64,000 nucleotides of DNA from Bradyrhizobium lablabi (GTDB lineage Bacteria > Pseudomonadota > Alphaproteobacteria > Rhizobiales > Xanthobacteraceae), in contig NZ_JAFCLN010000017.1 in the NCBI RefSeq assembly GCF_018129385.1, forward strand, positions 1-64,000, read 5' to 3'. This document shows positions 44,063 to 53,337 of this stretch, piece by piece. The position numbers and the translations under genes are program-made. The notes beneath the pieces were generated by a model. The model was given only the letters and a program-made list of their open reading frames with translations, made no database searches and was not told where the DNA came from. Numbering within the stretch: the first letter of the stretch is position 1; each line of letters starts with the position of its first letter.

Positions 44063-46840
44063 ATGAATATCGTCATTGTGGAGTCGCCGGCGAAAGCCAA
44101 GACGATCAACAAATATCTGGGGCCTTCCTACGAGGTCCTGGCGTCGTTCGGCCATGTCCGCGACCTCCCCGCCAAGAACGGATCGGTCGATCCCGAGGCC
44201 AATTTCCAGATGATCTGGGAGGTCGATCCGAAGGCCAATAGCCGTCTCAACGACATCGCCAAGGCGCTCAAGGGCGCTGACCGCCTGATCCTCGCCACCG
44301 ACCCTGATCGCGAGGGCGAAGCGATCTCCTGGCACGTGCTGGAGGTCATGAAGGAGAAGCGCGCGCTCAAGGACCAGAAGATCGAGCGCGTGGTGTTCAA
44401 TGCCATCACCAAGCAGGCGGTCTCGGAAGCCATGAAGGCGCCGCGGCAGATCGACGGCGCGCTGGTCGACGCCTATATGGCGCGCCGCGCGCTGGACTAT
44501 CTGGTCGGCTTCACCCTCTCCCCCGTGCTGTGGCGAAAACTGCCGGGCGCGCGCTCGGCCGGCCGCGTGCAGTCGGTCGCGCTGCGGCTGGTGTGCGACC
44601 GCGAGCTCGAGATCGAGAAATTCGTCCCCCGGGAATACTGGTCGCTGGTGGCGACCCTGACCACGCCGCGCGGCGATGCGTTCGAGGCGCGTCTCGTCGG
44701 CGCCGACGGCAAGAAGATTGCGCGGCTCGACATCGGCTCGGGTGCGGAAGCCGAAGACTTCAAGAAGGCGATCGAGGCCGCCAACTTCACGGTCACGACC
44801 GTCGAAGCAAAGCCGGCCCGCCGCAATCCGCAGGCGCCCTTCACCACCTCCACCCTGCAACAGGAAGCCAGCCGCAAGCTCGGCTTTGCGCCGGCGCACA
44901 CCATGCGGATCGCCCAGCGGCTGTATGAAGGCATCGACATCGGCGGCGAGACCACCGGTCTCATTACTTATATGCGTACCGACGGCGTGCAGATCGACCC
45001 GTCCGCGATCACGCAGGCGCGCAAGGTGATCGGCGAGGATTATGGCAACGCTTACGTGCCGGATGCCCCGCGCCAGTACCAGACCAAGGCCAAGAACGCG
45101 CAGGAAGCGCACGAAGCGATCCGCCCGACGGACCTGTCGCGCCGCCCCTCCGAGATGCGCCGCAAGCTCGATAACGACCAGGCCCGGCTCTATGAGCTGA
45201 TCTGGACCCGCACCATCGCGAGCCAGATGGAATCGGCCGAGTTGGAACGCACCACCGTGGATATCGCGGCGAAAGCCGGTTCCCGTGTTCTGGAGCTGCG
45301 CGCTTCCGGCCAGGTCGTGAAATTCGACGGCTTCCTTGCGCTCTATCAGGAAGGCCGCGACGACGAGGAGGATGAAGACTCCCGCCGCCTGCCCGCCATG
45401 AGCGAAGGCGAAGCGCTGAAGCGTCAGGCGCTGGCCGTCACCCAGCATTTTACCGAGCCGCCGCCGCGCTTTTCGGAAGCTTCGCTGGTCAAGCGGATGG
45501 AAGAGCTCGGCATCGGCCGGCCCTCGACCTACGCCTCGATCCTGCAAGTCCTAAAGGATCGCGGCTACGTCAAGCTCGAGAAGAAGCGCCTGCATGGCGA
45601 GGACAAGGGCCGCGTCGTGGTCGCGTTCCTGGAAAACTTCTTCGCGCGCTATGTGGAATATGACTTCACCGCTTCGCTGGAAGAGCAGCTCGACCGCATC
45701 TCGAACAACGAGATTTCCTGGCAGCAGGTGCTGAAGGATTTTTGGCGCGATTTCATCGGCGCGGTCGACGACATCAAGGATCTGCGCGTCGCCGAGGTGC
45801 TCGATGCGCTCGACGATATGCTGGGTCCGCACATCTATCCGCCGCGCGCGGATGGCGGCGACGTCAGGCAGTGCCCGACCTGCGGCACCGGCCGTCTCAA
45901 CCTCAAGGCCGGCAAGTTCGGCGCCTTTGTCGGCTGCTCGAATTATCCGGAATGCCGCTACACCCGCCCGCTCGCCGCCGACTCGGAGGCCAGCGCCGAC
46001 CGCGTGCTGGGCAAGGACCCGGAGACCGACCGCGACGTGGTCGTGAAGGCCGGCCGGTTCGGACCCTACATCCAGCTCGGCGAGCAGAAGGATTACGCTG
46101 AAGGCGAAAAACCCAAGCGCGCGGGTATTCCGAAGAACATGTCGCCTTCCGACATGGAACTCGAGCTGGCGCTGAAGCTGCTGTCGCTACCGCGCGAGAT
46201 CGGAAAGCATCCTGAGACCGGCCAGCCGATCACGGCGGGCATCGGCCGCTTCGGCCCGTTCGTGAAGCATGAAAAGACCTATGCCAGCCTGGAAGCCGGC
46301 GACGAGGTCTTCGACATCGGCCTCAACCGCGCGGTGACGCTGATCGCGGAGAAAGTCGCAAAAGGTCCGAGCGGCCGCCGCTTCGGCGCCGATCCCGGCA
46401 AGCCGCTGGGCGACCATCCGACGCTTGGCGGCGTCGCCGTCAAGAACGGCCGCTATGGCGCCTATGTCACGGCCGGCGGCGTCAACGCCACCATTCCGAG
46501 CGACAAGACGCCCGACACCATCACGCTGGCGGAAGCCATCGCCTTGATCGACGAGCGTGCGGCCAAGGGCGGCGGTAAGACCAAGCGCGCGGCCAAGAAG
46601 GCTGCGCCGAAGAAGGCCGCCAAGGAAACTGCGAAGGCGGCTACCGCGGCCGAGGGCGACGAGGCCGAGAAAAAGCCGGCCAAGAAGGCCGTCGCCAAGA
46701 AAGCCGCAAGCAAGACGAAGTCGGACGCTGCCAGCAAGGCGCGCGCGCCGGTTGCGCCGGCCGCAAAAACGTCAGCGGCAAAGCCTGCGCCTGCGGCGAA
46801 AGCGCCGGCGAAGAAAAGCGCCGGCAAGGCACGCGGATAA
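44063..46840 (+). CDS. topA: DNA topoisomerase I
   Basis: A type IA topoisomerase that relaxes negative supercoils. It has 925 residues: TOPRIM domain at the N-terminus (VIVESPAKAKTI, ATDPDREGEAISWH), core with active-site Y303 in GLITYMRTDGVQ, and one four-cysteine zinc finger (CPTCGTGRLNLKAGKFGAFV then CSNYPEC). Further topoisomerase C-terminal repeats end in a lysine/alanine-rich tail from about residue 832 (KAAPKKAAKE and similar). The tail is typical of alphaproteobacterial enzymes and binds DNA. The stop codon is followed directly by the rnr start. Confidence 0.98.
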   Translation: MNIVIVESPAKAKTINKYLGPSYEVLASFGHVRDLPAKNGSVDPEANFQMIWEVDPKANSRLNDIAKALKGADRLILATDPDREGEAISWHVLEVMKEKRALKDQKIERVVFNAITKQAVSEAMKAPRQIDGALVDAYMARRALDYLVGFTLSPVLWRKLPGARSAGRVQSVALRLVCDRELEIEKFVPREYWSLVATLTTPRGDAFEARLVGADGKKIARLDIGSGAEAEDFKKAIEAANFTVTTVEAKPARRNPQAPFTTSTLQQEASRKLGFAPAHTMRIAQRLYEGIDIGGETTGLITYMRTDGVQIDPSAITQARKVIGEDYGNAYVPDAPRQYQTKAKNAQEAHEAIRPTDLSRRPSEMRRKLDNDQARLYELIWTRTIASQMESAELERTTVDIAAKAGSRVLELRASGQVVKFDGFLALYQEGRDDEEDEDSRRLPAMSEGEALKRQALAVTQHFTEPPPRFSEASLVKRMEELGIGRPSTYASILQVLKDRGYVKLEKKRLHGEDKGRVVVAFLENFFARYVEYDFTASLEEQLDRISNNEISWQQVLKDFWRDFIGAVDDIKDLRVAEVLDALDDMLGPHIYPPRADGGDVRQCPTCGTGRLNLKAGKFGAFVGCSNYPECRYTRPLAADSEASADRVLGKDPETDRDVVVKAGRFGPYIQLGEQKDYAEGEKPKRAGIPKNMSPSDMELELALKLLSLPREIGKHPETGQPITAGIGRFGPFVKHEKTYASLEAGDEVFDIGLNRAVTLIAEKVAKGPSGRRFGADPGKPLGDHPTLGGVAVKNGRYGAYVTAGGVNATIPSDKTPDTITLAEAIALIDERAAKGGGKTKRAAKKAAPKKAAKETAKAATAAEGDEAEKKPAKKAVAKKAASKTKSDAASKARAPVAPAAKTSAAKPAPAAKAPAKKSAGKARG

Positions 46841-49174
46841 GTGAAACGGAAGCACGAGACCTTTCCATCCCGTGACGCCATCGTCGCCTATATCCGTGCC
46901 CATCCGGGCAAAATCGGCACCAAGGAGATCGCGCGCGAGTTCGGGCTGAAAAATGCCGACCGTGCCGAGTTGAAGCAGATTTTGCGCGATCTTGCCGACG
47001 AAGGCACGATCGCAAAGCGCGGTCGCAAGATTCACGAACCGGCGACGTTGCCGCCAACCGTGATGGCCGACATCGTCAGCCGCGATACCGACGGCGAACT
47101 GATCGCCTCGCCTACCGAATGGGACGAGGAAGAAAGCGGCACCGCGCCAAAGATCCGCGTCCAGTTTCCCCGCCGGCTACAGGCGGGCACCACCGCCGGC
47201 GTCGGCGACCGCGCCCTGCTGAGAATCGAGAAGACGGACGAGACCGACGGCACGCCCTATATCGGGCGGGTCATCAAGATCATCGATCACGCCAGAACCC
47301 GCGTGCTCGGCATTTTCCGTGCCCTTCCGCAAGGCGGCGGGCGTCTCATTCCCGTCGACAAGAAACAGGCCGGGCGCGAACTGAATATCGCCCGGAACGA
47401 CAGCCTCGGCGCGGAGGACGGTGACCTCGTCAGCGTCGATCTCGTGCGCTCGCGCGGCTATGGCCTTGCATCAGGCAAGGTGAAGGAACGGCTCGGATCG
47501 CTGGCCACCGAAAAGGCCGTCAGCCTGATCGCGATCCACGCCCACGACATTCCGCAGAATTTTTCACCCTCGGCGCTGCGCGAGGCGGAAGCGGCAAAAC
47601 CCGCGACGCTGGAAGGGCGCGAGGATTGGCGCAACATCCCGCTCGTCACCATCGATCCGCCCGACGCCAAGGATCACGACGACGCGGTGCATGCCGAGCC
47701 TGATTCCGATCCAAACAACAAAGGCGGCTACATCGTTCATGTCGCGATCGCCGATGTCGCCTACTATGTACGGCCCGGCTCGGCGCTCGATCGCGATGCG
47801 CTGGTGCGCGGCAACTCGGTGTATTTCCCCGACCGCGTCGTGCCGATGCTGCCGGAGCGCATCTCCAACAATCTCTGCTCGCTGGTGCCGGGCGAGCCGC
47901 GCGGCGCGCTCGCCGTGCGCCTCGTGATCGGTAATGACGGCCGCAAGCGCTCGCACAGTTTTCATCGCGTGCTGATGCGCTCGGCCGCCAAACTGGCTTA
48001 CGCGCAGGCGCAGGCCGCGATCGACGGCAGGCCTGACGACACCACCGGCCCCCTGCTCGATCCGATCCTGAAGCCCCTTTGGACCGCCTATGAGTTGGTC
48101 AAAAAGGCGCGAGACGAGCGTGATCCGCTCGACCTCGATCTGCCCGAACGAAAGATCCTTTTGAAGTCCGACGGCACGGTCGATCGCGTGATCGTCCCTG
48201 ACAGGCTCGACGCGCACAAGCTGATCGAGGAGTTCATGATCCTCGCCAACGTGGCGGCGGCGGAGATGCTCGAGAAAAAGGGCCTGCCGCTGATCTACCG
48301 CGTGCACGACGAGCCGACCCAGGAAAAAGTTCACAACCTCCAGGAATTCCTGAAGACGCTCGACATGAACTTCGCCAAGGCCGGCGCGTTGCGGCCGGCG
48401 GTGTTCAACCGCGTGCTGGCGCAGGTCAAGGGCGAAGACCACGAACCGCTGGTGAACGAGGTGGTGTTGCGCTCGCAGGCGCAGGCGGAATATTCCGCCG
48501 AGAATTACGGCCATTTCGGCCTGAACTTACGGCGCTATGCGCATTTCACCTCGCCGATCCGGCGCTATGCCGATCTCGTCGTGCACCGCGCGCTGATCCG
48601 CGCGCTTGGGCTCGGCGACGGCGCGCTGCCGCAGGACGAAACACTGGAACAACTCGCCGAGGTCGCCGCGCAGATATCGATGACCGAGCGCCGCGCCATG
48701 AAGGCCGAGCGCGAGACCACCGACCGGCTGATCGCGCATTTCCTCGCCGACAAGATCGGCGCCAGCTTCCAGGGCCGCATCTCCGGCGTCACGCGCGCCG
48801 GGCTGTTCGTAAAACTGGAAGATACCGGCGCCGACGGGCTGGTGCCGATCCGCACCCTCGGCACCGAATATTTCAACTATGACGAGACGCGCCACGCGCT
48901 GGTCGGCTCGCGCAGCGGTGCCATGCACCGGTTGGGTGACGTCGTCGACGTGCGTCTGGTAGAAGCAGCTCCAGTGGCCGGCGCGCTGCGGTTCGAACTC
49001 CTGTCCGAAGGCACGGTCGAGCGGCGCGGCCACAAGCGCGACAGCAAACGCAAGATGCTGCGGTCGGAGCGTGACAGGAAGGCGCGCGCCGACAAGAAGC
49101 CACGCAAGAAAGATCGCAAGCCGCCCAAGCCAAGGCGCGGCAAGTCAAAGAAGGGCCAGCCATGGAAAGGGTGA
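46841..49174 (+). CDS. rnr: Ribonuclease R
   Basis: A 3'-5' exoribonuclease of the RNase II/R family that degrades structured RNA. It has 777 residues: an N-terminal helix-turn-helix (REFGLKNADRAELKQILRDLADEG), cold-shock domains, the RNB catalytic domain with IDPPDAKDHDDAVHAE (the acidic metal ligands), SPIRRYADLVVHRALI, then an S1 domain (GRISGVTRAGLFVKLEDTGADG). A basic tail (SKRKMLRSERDRKARADKKP) ends it. The GTG start immediately after the topA stop implies coupling. The basic tail is usual in RNase R but not RNase II. Confidence 0.97.
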   Translation: MKRKHETFPSRDAIVAYIRAHPGKIGTKEIAREFGLKNADRAELKQILRDLADEGTIAKRGRKIHEPATLPPTVMADIVSRDTDGELIASPTEWDEEESGTAPKIRVQFPRRLQAGTTAGVGDRALLRIEKTDETDGTPYIGRVIKIIDHARTRVLGIFRALPQGGGRLIPVDKKQAGRELNIARNDSLGAEDGDLVSVDLVRSRGYGLASGKVKERLGSLATEKAVSLIAIHAHDIPQNFSPSALREAEAAKPATLEGREDWRNIPLVTIDPPDAKDHDDAVHAEPDSDPNNKGGYIVHVAIADVAYYVRPGSALDRDALVRGNSVYFPDRVVPMLPERISNNLCSLVPGEPRGALAVRLVIGNDGRKRSHSFHRVLMRSAAKLAYAQAQAAIDGRPDDTTGPLLDPILKPLWTAYELVKKARDERDPLDLDLPERKILLKSDGTVDRVIVPDRLDAHKLIEEFMILANVAAAEMLEKKGLPLIYRVHDEPTQEKVHNLQEFLKTLDMNFAKAGALRPAVFNRVLAQVKGEDHEPLVNEVVLRSQAQAEYSAENYGHFGLNLRRYAHFTSPIRRYADLVVHRALIRALGLGDGALPQDETLEQLAEVAAQISMTERRAMKAERETTDRLIAHFLADKIGASFQGRISGVTRAGLFVKLEDTGADGLVPIRTLGTEYFNYDETRHALVGSRSGAMHRLGDVVDVRLVEAAPVAGALRFELLSEGTVERRGHKRDSKRKMLRSERDRKARADKKPRKKDRKPPKPRRGKSKKGQPWKG

Positions 49175-49602
49175 ACCCCAAAACAGTCGTCTGGACGCGC
49201 GAAACCGGCGCGGTCGAGAAACGCGACCTCTGGACCGCGATGAAGCGCGGCTTTCGCTGCCGCTGCCCGCGCTGCGGCGAGGGAAAACTGTTTCGCGCCT
49301 TCCTGAAGGTCGACAACAATTGCTCGGTGTGCGGGCTCGACTTCACCCCGCACCGCGCCGACGATTTGCCCGCCTATCTCGTGATCGTGATCGTCGGCCA
49401 CATCGTGGTGCCGCTGGCGCTATCGATCGAGACCAATTTTGCGCCGCCGGTCTGGCTACAGCTTGCCATCTATCTGCCACTCACGCTCGTGCTGTCGCTG
49501 TTGCTGCTGCAACCGGTCAAGGGCGCGGTGGTCGGCCTGCAATGGGCGCTGCGCATGCACGGCTTTGACGAAAATCCGCCGGACGGCGTCCCGCCGGTAT
49601 AG
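49162..49602 (+). CDS. DUF983 membrane protein
   Basis: 146 residues. The N-terminal segment has two zinc-ribbon knuckles (C-R-C-P-R-C-G-E-G-K and C-S-V-C-G-L), typical of DUF983, followed by FTPHRADDLPAYLVIVIVGHIVVPL and a second membrane segment (LAIYLPLTLVLSLLLL). It overlaps the end of rnr by 13 bases. The family has been linked only loosely to cytochrome oxidase or envelope functions; the role here is unknown. Confidence 0.9.
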   Translation: MERVNPKTVVWTRETGAVEKRDLWTAMKRGFRCRCPRCGEGKLFRAFLKVDNNCSVCGLDFTPHRADDLPAYLVIVIVGHIVVPLALSIETNFAPPVWLQLAIYLPLTLVLSLLLLQPVKGAVVGLQWALRMHGFDENPPDGVPPV

Positions 49603-49631
49603 GAACAAGATATATAAAAACGGGGATGGAA

Positions 49632-50381
49632 ATGACGGAAGATGCCGCGGTCGCCAAGCAAGAAGTGAAAGAAGAAAAGGAAGCCGACCACCATCCCTAT
49701 TTCCGGCCGAAGGATGCCGCGACGCTGATCCTGATCGATCGCTCCGGAGAAAAGCCGAAGGTTCTGGTCGGCAAGCGCCACGACAAGGTGGTGTTCATGC
49801 CGGGCAAGTACGTCTTCCCGGGCGGCCGCGTCGATACGTCGGACAATCGCGTGCCGGTCGCAGCTCCCATCAGCAAGGAGCTGGAAGCAAACCTGCTCAA
49901 GGGCAGCCCGAAGATCACGCCGGGCCGCGCCCGCGCGCTGGCGAACGCCGCGATCCGCGAAGCCTGCGAGGAAACCGGCCTGTGCCTTGGCCGCAAGGTG
50001 GAAAAACCGGGCAAGCTCGAAGGAGCCTGGAAGCCGTTTGCCGATGCGGGCCTGTTGCCCGACCCCTCCAGCCTGTTCCTGATCGCGCGTGCGATCACCC
50101 CGCCCGGCCGCGTGCGCCGCTTCGATACCCGCTTCTTCACGGCAGATGCTTCCGCCATCGCCCATCGCGTCGAGGGCGTGGTGCATGCCGATGCCGAACT
50201 GGTCGAATTGGTCTGGGTCGAAATCGGCTCACAACCGCTGGCGGACGCGCATGCCATGACGAAGAACGTTCTCGCCGAACTCGACCGCCGCCTCGCCACC
50301 GGCCCTTTGCGCCATGATGCGCCGGTGCCGTTCTTCCACTTCTACGGCGGCAAGATGCAGAAGGACGTGCTCGGGGCGTAA
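49632..50381 (+). CDS. NUDIX hydrolase
   Basis: A NUDIX-family pyrophosphatase of 249 residues. The Nudix helix has its glutamates in AAIREACEETGL; the upstream glycine (FPGGRVD) is separated from it by an insert of about 50 residues, which is typical of a long alphaproteobacterial subgroup. ATG 49632 follows GGGG at 6 bases; an in-frame ATG at 49626 touches that site. The N-terminus is acidic and lysine-rich (KQEVKEEKEADHH). The substrate (nucleoside diphosphate derivative or CoA) cannot be inferred. Confidence 0.88.
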   Translation: MTEDAAVAKQEVKEEKEADHHPYFRPKDAATLILIDRSGEKPKVLVGKRHDKVVFMPGKYVFPGGRVDTSDNRVPVAAPISKELEANLLKGSPKITPGRARALANAAIREACEETGLCLGRKVEKPGKLEGAWKPFADAGLLPDPSSLFLIARAITPPGRVRRFDTRFFTADASAIAHRVEGVVHADAELVELVWVEIGSQPLADAHAMTKNVLAELDRRLATGPLRHDAPVPFFHFYGGKMQKDVLGA

Positions 50382-50494
50382 GTGATGCGCTGCCGCGCGG
50401 GCGCGACTGTTCCCTCGCCTTGTCTCGTCTGATCGACAATCCGGCCGAGGTCGTGGTAGCCTGGTCCATCCCTTTCAACCGATCGGTGCAACCC

Positions 50495-51049
50495 ATGTGC
50501 ATCAATCGTCTGACGCTTCGCGATCGGGCCGCACGATTTGCCGGCATCGCGTTGTTCTTCGCGGCCCTGACAATCCCACTCGCGGCAAGAGCCCAGACGT
50601 CCGGTCCGGTCAAACTCGCCATATTCGAGTTCGAGCTCGAGGATTTCAGCGGCGGAAGCGGGATCGTCGAGGAAACGCCTGTTGATACCGCCGAATTGAA
50701 GCGCGCGACCAGCGAGGCCCGGCAGTTGATTGCTCAATCCGGTCGCTATGACCTTGTCGATGTCAGCACCGCCGATGCCGACCCCGTCAAGCGACGGTCG
50801 CTGCGGAATTGCAACGGCTGCGACGCCGGCATCGCCCTGACGCTTGGCGCGGATCAGTCCCTGACCGGAATCATCAAGCGCATCAGCAGAACCGAATACG
50901 CCGTCGGCGTTCAGGTCCGCAGCGCGCGCGACGGCGCGGTGATTTTCAATAAGCAGACGGACCTTCAGATAGGTGCGAACTATTCCTGGAACCGCGGCGT
51001 CAACCGGTTGATCCAGAAGACGCTACTGGCCGGTCAGGCCCCGCAATAG
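50495..51049 (+). CDS. Secreted DUF3280/DUF2380-like protein
   Basis: 184 residues. A basic start (MCINRLTLRDRAARF) leads into a hydrophobic signal segment ending at ARAQ (residue 34). The mature part reads VKLAIFEFELEDFSGG, LIAQSGRYDLVDVSTADA, NGCDAGIALTLGADQSLTGIIKRIS and QVRSARDGAVIFNKQTDL, the pattern of small periplasmic proteins of the DUF3280/DUF2380 type that resemble TolB N-terminal domains. ATG 50495 is preferred to an upstream ATG because it gives a proper signal peptide. Function unknown. Confidence 0.75.
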   Translation: MCINRLTLRDRAARFAGIALFFAALTIPLAARAQTSGPVKLAIFEFELEDFSGGSGIVEETPVDTAELKRATSEARQLIAQSGRYDLVDVSTADADPVKRRSLRNCNGCDAGIALTLGADQSLTGIIKRISRTEYAVGVQVRSARDGAVIFNKQTDLQIGANYSWNRGVNRLIQKTLLAGQAPQ

Positions 51050-51064
51050 GCACCGCCCTCTCCC

Positions 51065-51150
51065 CGTCATCGCGAGGAAGCCAAGCGACGAAGCAATCCA
51101 GCTTTCCGGCTGGGGCAAAGCTGGATTGCTTCGCTTCGCTCGCAATGACG
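51065..51150. repeat. Palindromic intergenic repeat, family A copy 1
   Basis: It starts CGTCATCGCGAG and ends CTCGCAATGACG, with inner arms AGCAATCCAGCTTT and AAAGCTGGATTGCT. A second copy of the same family is at 62776-62859. Such elements are dispersed in Bradyrhizobium-type genomes. It lies between the secreted protein gene and the luciferase-like monooxygenase. Confidence 0.8.
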
Positions 51151-51268
51151 GCGAAAATCCTCCGCACGCCCAATAAATTGCAAAATCCTTCCCGCTTCGC
51201 CCCAATGGCGGGACCGCGGTCGCCTCCCTATCTCTTCGCCAACAACATCAACCACGGAAAACGGGGCA

Positions 51269-52594
51269 ATGGAAAAGCGTCAACTCAAACTCGGCGCATT
51301 CATGCGGCCGGTCTCGATCCATACCGGCGCATGGCGCTATCCCGGGGCGTGGCCTGACGCCAACTTCAACTTTTCGCGTCTGAAACAACTGATCCGGAAA
51401 CTCGAGGCCGGAAAATTCGACGCCTTCTTCATGGCCGATCACCTGGCCGTGCTGAACATGCCGGTCAATGCGCTCAAGCGCAGCCACACCGTGACCTCGT
51501 TCGAGCCGTTCACGCTGCTGTCGGCACTGGCAGGCGCCACCGAACACATCGGCCTGATCGCGACCGGATCGACCACCTTCGACGAGCCCTATCACGTCGC
51601 TCGCCGCTTTGCCTCGCTCGACCATATCTCTGATGGACGCGCCGGCTGGAACATCGTCACCACGTCCAATCCGGATGCCGCGCTGAATTTCGGCCTCGAC
51701 GATCACATGGAGCACGCCGAGCGCTACAGACGAGCCCGCGAGTTCTACGACGTCGTCACGGGTCTCTGGGATTCCTTCGCCGACGATGCGTTCGTGCGCG
51801 ACGTCGAGGCGGGCCTGTATTTCGATCCGGCGAAGATGCACGTGCTCAACCACAAGGGCAAATACTTGTCCGTGCGTGGGCCGCTGAATATCGCCCGCCC
51901 CGTCCAGGGCTGGCCGGTGATCGTGCAGGCCGGCGCGTCCGACGACGGCAGGCAGCTCGCGGCGGAAACCGCGGAAGCGGTGTTTACCGGCGGCGGCAGC
52001 CTCGCCGATGCCCAAAAACTCTATGCCGACATCAAGGGCCGCGCGGAAAAGGCCGGCCGCAACCCCGAGCATCTGAAAATCCTGCCGGGCGCGTTCGTGG
52101 TGGTCGGCGACAGCGTCGAGGAAGCCAAAGAGAAGCGCGCAAAGCTCGACAGCATGGTGCACTACGACTCGGCGATCGCCTCGCTGTCGGTGCAGCTCGG
52201 CACCGACGCCTCCGGCTTCGATCCGGATGGCCAGTTGCCGCCGATCCCCGAGACCAATGCCAGCAAGAGCGGCCGCCAGCGCCTCGTCGATGTCGCCGCA
52301 CGCGACAAGCTCACCGTGCGCCAGCTCGCCCAGCGCGTCGGCGGCTATGGCGGGCTCGCCTTTGTCGGCACGCCAAAAACCATCGCCGACCAGATGGAGG
52401 AATGGCTGATGAGCCGCGGCAGCGACGGCTTTAACATCATGTTCCCGTTCCTGCCGCAGGGGCTGGATGATTTTGTCGACAAGGTCGTACCGGAGCTGCA
52501 ACGGCGCGGGATTTTCCGCACCGAATATGAAGGCAAGACACTGCGCGAAAATCTCGGCCTGCCGCGGCCAAAGAACCGCTTCTTCGAGGCCTGA
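51269..52594 (+). CDS. Luciferase-like FMN-dependent monooxygenase (NtaA/SnaA/DszA type)
   Basis: 441 residues, bacterial-luciferase fold, of the nitrilotriacetate/pristinamycin/dibenzothiophene-sulfone monooxygenase group. Family marks are GAWRYPGAWPDANFNF, AGKFDAFFMADHL, RRFASLDHISDGRAGWNIVTT, DEHMEHAERYRRAREF-like text near residue 150 and PVIVQAGASDDGRQLAAETAEAVF. These enzymes use reduced FMN from a partner reductase and often attack C-S or C-N bonds. No flavin reductase gene is adjacent. The substrate is unknown, but desulfurisation is one option. Confidence 0.9.
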   Translation: MEKRQLKLGAFMRPVSIHTGAWRYPGAWPDANFNFSRLKQLIRKLEAGKFDAFFMADHLAVLNMPVNALKRSHTVTSFEPFTLLSALAGATEHIGLIATGSTTFDEPYHVARRFASLDHISDGRAGWNIVTTSNPDAALNFGLDDHMEHAERYRRAREFYDVVTGLWDSFADDAFVRDVEAGLYFDPAKMHVLNHKGKYLSVRGPLNIARPVQGWPVIVQAGASDDGRQLAAETAEAVFTGGGSLADAQKLYADIKGRAEKAGRNPEHLKILPGAFVVVGDSVEEAKEKRAKLDSMVHYDSAIASLSVQLGTDASGFDPDGQLPPIPETNASKSGRQRLVDVAARDKLTVRQLAQRVGGYGGLAFVGTPKTIADQMEEWLMSRGSDGFNIMFPFLPQGLDDFVDKVVPELQRRGIFRTEYEGKTLRENLGLPRPKNRFFEA

Positions 52595-52665
52595 CCTTAA
52601 AGCCGGAACAATCGATCGGACGTCACGTTGCCCTTCCGGAGTGAGGACAAATCCTGGAGAGCATC

Positions 52666-52956
52666 GTGACCTATCGCCTCGCAGCCGCGATTGCAGCGGC
52701 CTGTCTGATGTCGACTGCTTCGCTGGCGCAGCCGTCCGGCCCGTCGAGCGAAAAGCCGGAGACAAGCTGCACGACCGGCTCGGCCGCGACGTCCGGCCAG
52801 GGCGAAGAAAAGACCCACAACTCGATGGATGTTGGCAAGAGCGCCATCCTGCCGGACGCCGGCGGGTCCAACTCGGCGGCGCCGACGGTGCAGAGCGGTG
52901 ACAAGCCGATGGTCGTCCGCAAGGAATGCCCGCCGGATTCCAGGCCGAGATCATAG
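52666..52956 (+). CDS. Small secreted protein rich in Ser/Gly/Pro
   Basis: A 96-residue protein from GTG 52666, preceded by TGGAGAG. A signal peptide (cut near SLAQ, residue 22) is followed by a low-complexity mature chain rich in serine, glycine, proline and threonine, with two cysteines (one at ETSCTT and one near the end). It stands between the monooxygenase and rpmG and has its own terminator. No family is recognised. Confidence 0.65.
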   Translation: MTYRLAAAIAAACLMSTASLAQPSGPSSEKPETSCTTGSAATSGQGEEKTHNSMDVGKSAILPDAGGSNSAAPTVQSGDKPMVVRKECPPDSRPRS

Positions 52957-52958
52957 CT

Positions 52959-52982
52959 CCGGCGCGAAAAAAACGCCGGTTT
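52959..52982 (+). terminator. Terminator after the small secreted protein
   Basis: CCGGCG and CGCCGG pair around an A-rich loop (CGAAAAAAA), followed by TTT. It starts 2 bases after the stop codon. Confidence 0.6.
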
Positions 52983-53027
52983 CAGGCTTAATTGGTGGCA
53001 ATTGAGCCGGTTTTAGCCTCGAAAACC

Positions 53028-53055
53028 TTGACTTTGGGCTGTCAGACGCTAGGTT
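53028..53055 (+). promoter_or_regulatory. rpmG: Candidate rpmG promoter (TTGACT...TAGGTT)
   Basis: TTGACT at 53028 and TAGGTT at 53050 are separated by 16 bases, a reasonable sigma-70 spacing. They lie just upstream of the leader hairpin and 61 bases before the rpmG start. The -10 is imperfect. Confidence 0.35.
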
Positions 53056-53084
53056 GCCGGCCAAATGCGGGCCGATTGGCCGGC
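53056..53084 (+). promoter_or_regulatory. Leader hairpin before rpmG
   Basis: GCCGGCCAA (53056-53064) and TTGGCCGGC (53076-53084) form a perfect 9-bp stem with an 11-base loop, 31 bases before the rpmG ATG. No T-run follows. It could be a leader structure through which ribosomal protein L33 or RNA stability is controlled. Confidence 0.5.
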
Positions 53085-53115
53085 TACGGATTCCCTACAT
53101 TTCGAGGTTTTTACC

Positions 53116-53283
53116 ATGGCCAAAGCGGTCACCATCAAGGTCAAGCTCGTTTCCTCGGCGGACACCGGCTTCTATTACGTCGCCAAGAAGAATTCGCGCA
53201 CCATGACCGACAAGCTCGTCAAGAAGAAGTACGACCCGGTCGCGCGCAAGCACGTCGAATTCCGCGAAGCCAAGATCAAGTAA
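53116..53283 (+). CDS. rpmG: 50S ribosomal protein L33
   Basis: A 55-residue protein of the large ribosomal subunit. It begins MAKAVTIKVKLVSSADTGFY and contains the family core YYVAKKNSRTMTDKLVKKKYDPVARKH. It lacks the zinc-binding cysteines of the C+ form, as is normal in Alphaproteobacteria. GAGG precedes the ATG by 8 bases. It is monocistronic, with its own terminator. Confidence 0.98.
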   Translation: MAKAVTIKVKLVSSADTGFYYVAKKNSRTMTDKLVKKKYDPVARKHVEFREAKIK

Positions 53284-53308
53284 GATAGCGGAAATACTAC
53301 TGACTGCG

Positions 53309-53337
53309 ACGGGGCCTTAGGGCCCCGTTCTTGTTTT
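53309..53337 (+). terminator. Rho-independent terminator of rpmG
   Basis: ACGGGGCC and GGCCCCGT form an 8-bp stem with a TTAG loop, followed by TCTTGTTTT. It lies 26 bases after the rpmG stop. Confidence 0.9.

Noticed and set aside
43922..45547. 541-codon frame antisense to topA (and similar long antisense frames over rnr, gatA and the monooxygenase)
   Set aside because: These mirror the codon pattern of strong genes on the other strand in high-GC DNA and have no family features.
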